Below, in pieces: positions 62,278-64,000 of a stretch of DNA of 64,000 nucleotides (its first letter is position 1; every line of letters begins with the position of its first letter). The DNA comes from Microbacterium mitrae (GTDB lineage Bacteria > Actinomycetota > Actinomycetes > Actinomycetales > Microbacteriaceae): the NCBI RefSeq assembly GCF_008017445.1, contig NZ_VRSW01000001.1:1419110-1483109 (forward strand), written 5' to 3'. Both the position numbers and the translations under genes were made by a program. The notes under the pieces were generated by a model that was given only the letters and a program-made list of their open reading frames with translations, made no database searches and was not told the origin of the DNA.

Positions 62278-62283
62278 CCCATC

Positions 62284-62289
62284 ATTATT
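62284..62289 (-). promoter_or_regulatory. -10 hexamer AATAAT, leaderless recombinase operon
   Basis: AATAAT, 6 nt, then the GTG of the integrase gene at 62277. Confidence 0.5.
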
Positions 62290-62499
62290 GCATCTAACGC
62301 AACGCTAGAATGGATGACATGGCCCACAACGCGGATCACGCCCTCGCCAAACAGCCCGGAATCATGGGGCTGAACGTGACCCGGCGGCGTCACCGCGCCT
62401 CACTCCACCACCACGCTGGCAAGCCGACGCGATCCTGGCGACCCAAAGGCCCGGAAACACGCGGAACCACCGCATGTTGCATCAGATCGAAAAGTTCTC

Positions 62500-62879
62500 G
62501 CTTTCAAGCTCACCCATTCCGAGAAGGCAACGGGCGCACCTCGAAGGTGTTCATGGAGCACGTTGCGGAACAAACCCCGTACACGTTCGATTTCGCTCGC
62601 GTCGATCCTGACGTTTGGAACCATGCGTCAGAAATGAGCCGGCCACAGAACGACCGATTGTGGATCGACCCCACGCCGCTGATACCCGTTTTTGAGCAAG
62701 CCACCCAGCCCCGCGGTTACATGCTCAACCGCGATACGCCACAGCCGATGCCGGAACCGCTCACGCTCGCTGAGCGGCTAGCGGGTCGACTGAAAGATCT
62801 ACGGGCGGAACAGTTGAACACGCCCCCTCTCACCCCCGAGGCCGGCCATACCCACTCCGGCCCCTCATACGGTCGCTGA
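62500..62879 (+). pseudogene. C-terminal half of the interrupted fic toxin gene
   Basis: The frame reads AHPFREGNGRTSKVFMEHVA, the Fic catalytic loop (HxFx(D/E)GNGR) with its histidine and phosphate-binding loop intact. It continues through FDFARVDPDVWNHASEMS to an ordinary C-terminal tail ending at 62879. It directly continues the fold that breaks off at 58288. The open frame upstream to 62310 is element sequence joined by chance. Without its N-terminal half this piece should not fold or act as a toxin. Confidence 0.85.
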
Positions 62880-62880
62880 T

Positions 62881-63147
62881 ATGACTTGGCACCCCATCTT
62901 GGAAATGCACGAGCTTGAACCTGGCCGGTGGGAGCTGCGCGAATACGATGGACAGCCCTACGGGCTCATCGAGCTACGTCGCACACCCGATGGACTTCGC
63001 TACCGGTGCTCTTTCCGTGGTGCCGTCATCGGCTGGTCTCAGACCTTGCGTAGGGGCGTCGAGGAAACGCACCGGGCTTTCTTGCGAAGCCACGGCCCGC
63101 AAGGCGGTTCGGTCTCAGGTCATGGCTCGGAGCGCCCGGGGCGCTAG
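62881..63147 (+). CDS. Hypothetical protein downstream of fic
   Basis: This 88-residue soluble protein (MTWHPILEMHELEPGRWELR, then YGLIELRRTPDGLRYRCSFRG) begins 1 base after the fic stop. It resembles short beta-rich proteins found behind fic genes in mobile actinobacterial modules, but I recognise no family. It was presumably part of the antitoxin-fic operon and now depends on read-through or its own promoter. Confidence 0.6.
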   Translation: MTWHPILEMHELEPGRWELREYDGQPYGLIELRRTPDGLRYRCSFRGAVIGWSQTLRRGVEETHRAFLRSHGPQGGSVSGHGSERPGR

Positions 63148-63290
63148 CGACCATTTGCCGGTCGGTATGTGTGATATCTGCTGCCAGGTGTGGTCACTCG
63201 TTGCGTGAAGGTGACCATAGTTCGTGTTCCTTTCTGTTCGGTGTAAACCCCCATGCTGTCGAAGCCAACGAAGGAAACCAAAAATAGTAC

Positions 63291-63335
63291 AGACGGTTAA
63301 GGTACGACGTCTTGGGCGTCGTACCTTAACCGTCT
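63291..63335 (-). terminator. Perfect 19-bp terminator hairpin
   Basis: AGACGGTTAAGGTACGACG (63291-63309) pairs without mismatch with 63317-63335 around a 7-nt loop. On the minus strand TATTTTT follows a few bases later. It lies 18 bases beyond the stop of the membrane-protein gene. The gap 63148-63352 shows nothing else. Confidence 0.85.
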
Positions 63336-63352
63336 TAGGCTGGCCGCAACTT

Positions 63353-63910
63353 CTATTGATCGAGCTGGTGTATTTCTTTTACCGGTATGAAATGAAGAAT
63401 CACACCGCCAAAAAAGGCAGGTAACGCAGCCATTATGAACTGTGAGGTTGCGACGTAGATCGGTGCAGTTGACGGTGAAGTAACGATCTCCTGACCGACT
63501 AGCGTCCATGATGCCCAGAGAGCCGCTGTCACCAGCACTACAGCCAACATGCATCGACTCACACTGCGTGGAAGGAGTTTTGATCGATGTATGTCTACGC
63601 CGAGAACTACGAGAACGCACACCACCAGCCCCTCGCGGATGGTGCCCCAGGGAGCTCCTACAAAACCAAGAAGAGGTCCAGATAGCGCCAATATTGCCAA
63701 GACGAGAGCGCTTGCGGTCGGGAGTGTGTGACCGCGGAAAACATTCTGGCGAGGGCTAGGAGTAAAGCAAAGAAGGGCGACGGCAGCAGAAATCAAACCT
63801 GCGGGGATGAATGAGAGGGAGGAGAAGCCAGTACCGGAACTGGTGAACGTTGCGGCAAGAATAAGAAGCCATCCTGCAAGCTTCCATAAGCCTTTCGTGT
63901 GACTAGTCAA
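63353..63910 (-). CDS. Hypothetical five- or six-helix membrane protein
   Basis: This unrecognised 185-residue hydrophobic protein has segments at about 8-28, 32-50, 63-85, 88-106, 118-140 and 153-175 and no charged motif of note. The TTG start has GGAG about six bases upstream. Base composition is clearly lower in GC than the rest of the window, suggesting recent transfer. A very strong terminator follows. Confidence 0.7.
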   Translation of the reverse strand: MTSHTKGLWKLAGWLLILAATFTSSGTGFSSLSFIPAGLISAAVALLCFTPSPRQNVFRGHTLPTASALVLAILALSGPLLGFVGAPWGTIREGLVVCVLVVLGVDIHRSKLLPRSVSRCMLAVVLVTAALWASWTLVGQEIVTSPSTAPIYVATSQFIMAALPAFFGGVILHFIPVKEIHQLDQ

Positions 63911-63926
63911 GATATTCTCCGTAGTG

Positions 63927-63963
63927 TTTGGTGTGCAACGGCCACAGGCCGTTGCACACCAAA
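63927..63963. other. 17-bp perfect hairpin with 3-nt loop
   Basis: TTTGGTGTGCAACGGCC (63927-63943) pairs with GGCCGTTGCACACCAAA (63947-63963). It lies just upstream of the low-GC membrane-protein gene. The A/T run is on the side expected neither for a plus- nor a standard minus-strand terminator, so its role is open (attenuator, terminator of a gene beyond the window, or mobile-element end). Confidence 0.7.
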
Positions 63964-64000
63964 AACAAGTTTTAGTTTGTAAAGTACCGCCGAGTGGTGT

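Larger units (their letters stand above)
58312..62499. mobile_element. 4.2-kb tyrosine-recombinase element inserted in fic
   Basis: The segment separates FAYVNT from AHPFREGNGR of one fic gene. All four genes inside run on the minus strand. They encode an active tyrosine recombinase, a small HTH protein, a zinc-ribbon/degenerate recombinase protein and a GyrI-like protein. Short terminal inverted repeats GAGAACT (58312-58318) and AGTTCTC (62493-62499) mark approximate ends; exact junctions could lie up to about 25 bp outside these. GGAACC is scarcer here than elsewhere. 62278-62492 holds the promoter (AATAAT hexamer at 62284-62289) and no convincing gene. Confidence 0.82.

Noticed and set aside
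62310..62879. Independent gene starting at 62310
   Set aside because: Its first 63 codons are element DNA; only the part from AHPFREGNGR is meaningful, as the displaced end of fic.
57174..64000. Prophage
   Set aside because: Apart from the recombinase there are no capsid, terminase, lysis or replication genes.

Overview
The window looks like a stretch of chromosome from a high-GC actinobacterium, most likely a member of Microbacteriaceae. This is inferred from the roughly two-thirds GC coding sequence, the many leaderless genes with a TANNNT hexamer 6 nt before the start codon, the CopD-CtaG fusion, the SAV_915-type and WXG-type proteins, and the zinc-independent L28/L33/S14 set. No tRNA, rRNA or CRISPR array was seen.

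Layout. 0-10 kb: two divergent alanine/glycine symporters, a fatty acid desaturase, PEP synthase with its regulatory kinase/phosphorylase, and an amine-type FAD oxidase next to an Lrp regulator. 10-27 kb: housekeeping and detoxification genes. These are an HdeD-lipase fusion, two oxidoreductases, an NrtR-like NUDIX protein, a tandem universal stress protein, an acyl-CoA ligase, a VOC protein, peptidase E, a doxX/marR/flavin reductase locus, trpF with a nitronate monooxygenase, a TSUP exporter, pdxY, and a serine-hydrolase lipoprotein that has lost its catalytic residues. 26.8-28 kb: a DUF2470 protein and heme oxygenase. 28.0-28.95 kb: an array of five 81-bp inverted-repeat elements between convergent genes. 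29-36 kb: a PIF1-like helicase, the CopD/CtaG protein, HU, and a DUF559 endonuclease-like gene flanked by related inverted-repeat elements.

36.7-44.8 kb is a zinc-centred block. It holds the cysteine-poor ribosomal proteins S14, L33 and L28, then DNA glycosylase, an Ig/propeller-like membrane protein, a TIGR03943 protein, a COG0701 permease, Zur and ZnuB-C-A. These run on the minus strand with overlapping start and stop codons, and a Zur-box-like site precedes znuA. 44.9-47.4 kb is a four-gene plus-strand operon resembling a type VII secretion effector and immunity module. 47.4-57 kb carries a surface-anchored esterase under a LacI-type palindrome, a broken M20 peptidase, a PfkB kinase and the branched-chain 2-oxoacid dehydrogenase operon with hisC.

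57.2-64 kb is accessory DNA. A VbhA-like antitoxin precedes a fic toxin gene that carries an early stop, a frameshift and a 4.2-kb insertion. The insert encodes a tyrosine recombinase, a HTH protein, a zinc-ribbon protein with a degenerate recombinase domain, and a GyrI-like protein. The last 0.8 kb is lower in GC and holds an orphan membrane protein.

Three genome-wide habits stand out. The hexamer GGAACC/GGTTCC is strongly over-used. Short tandem duplications (mostly 18-36 bp) sit between genes, often directly behind stop codons. Inverted-repeat elements of about 60-92 bp occupy several intergenic gaps.
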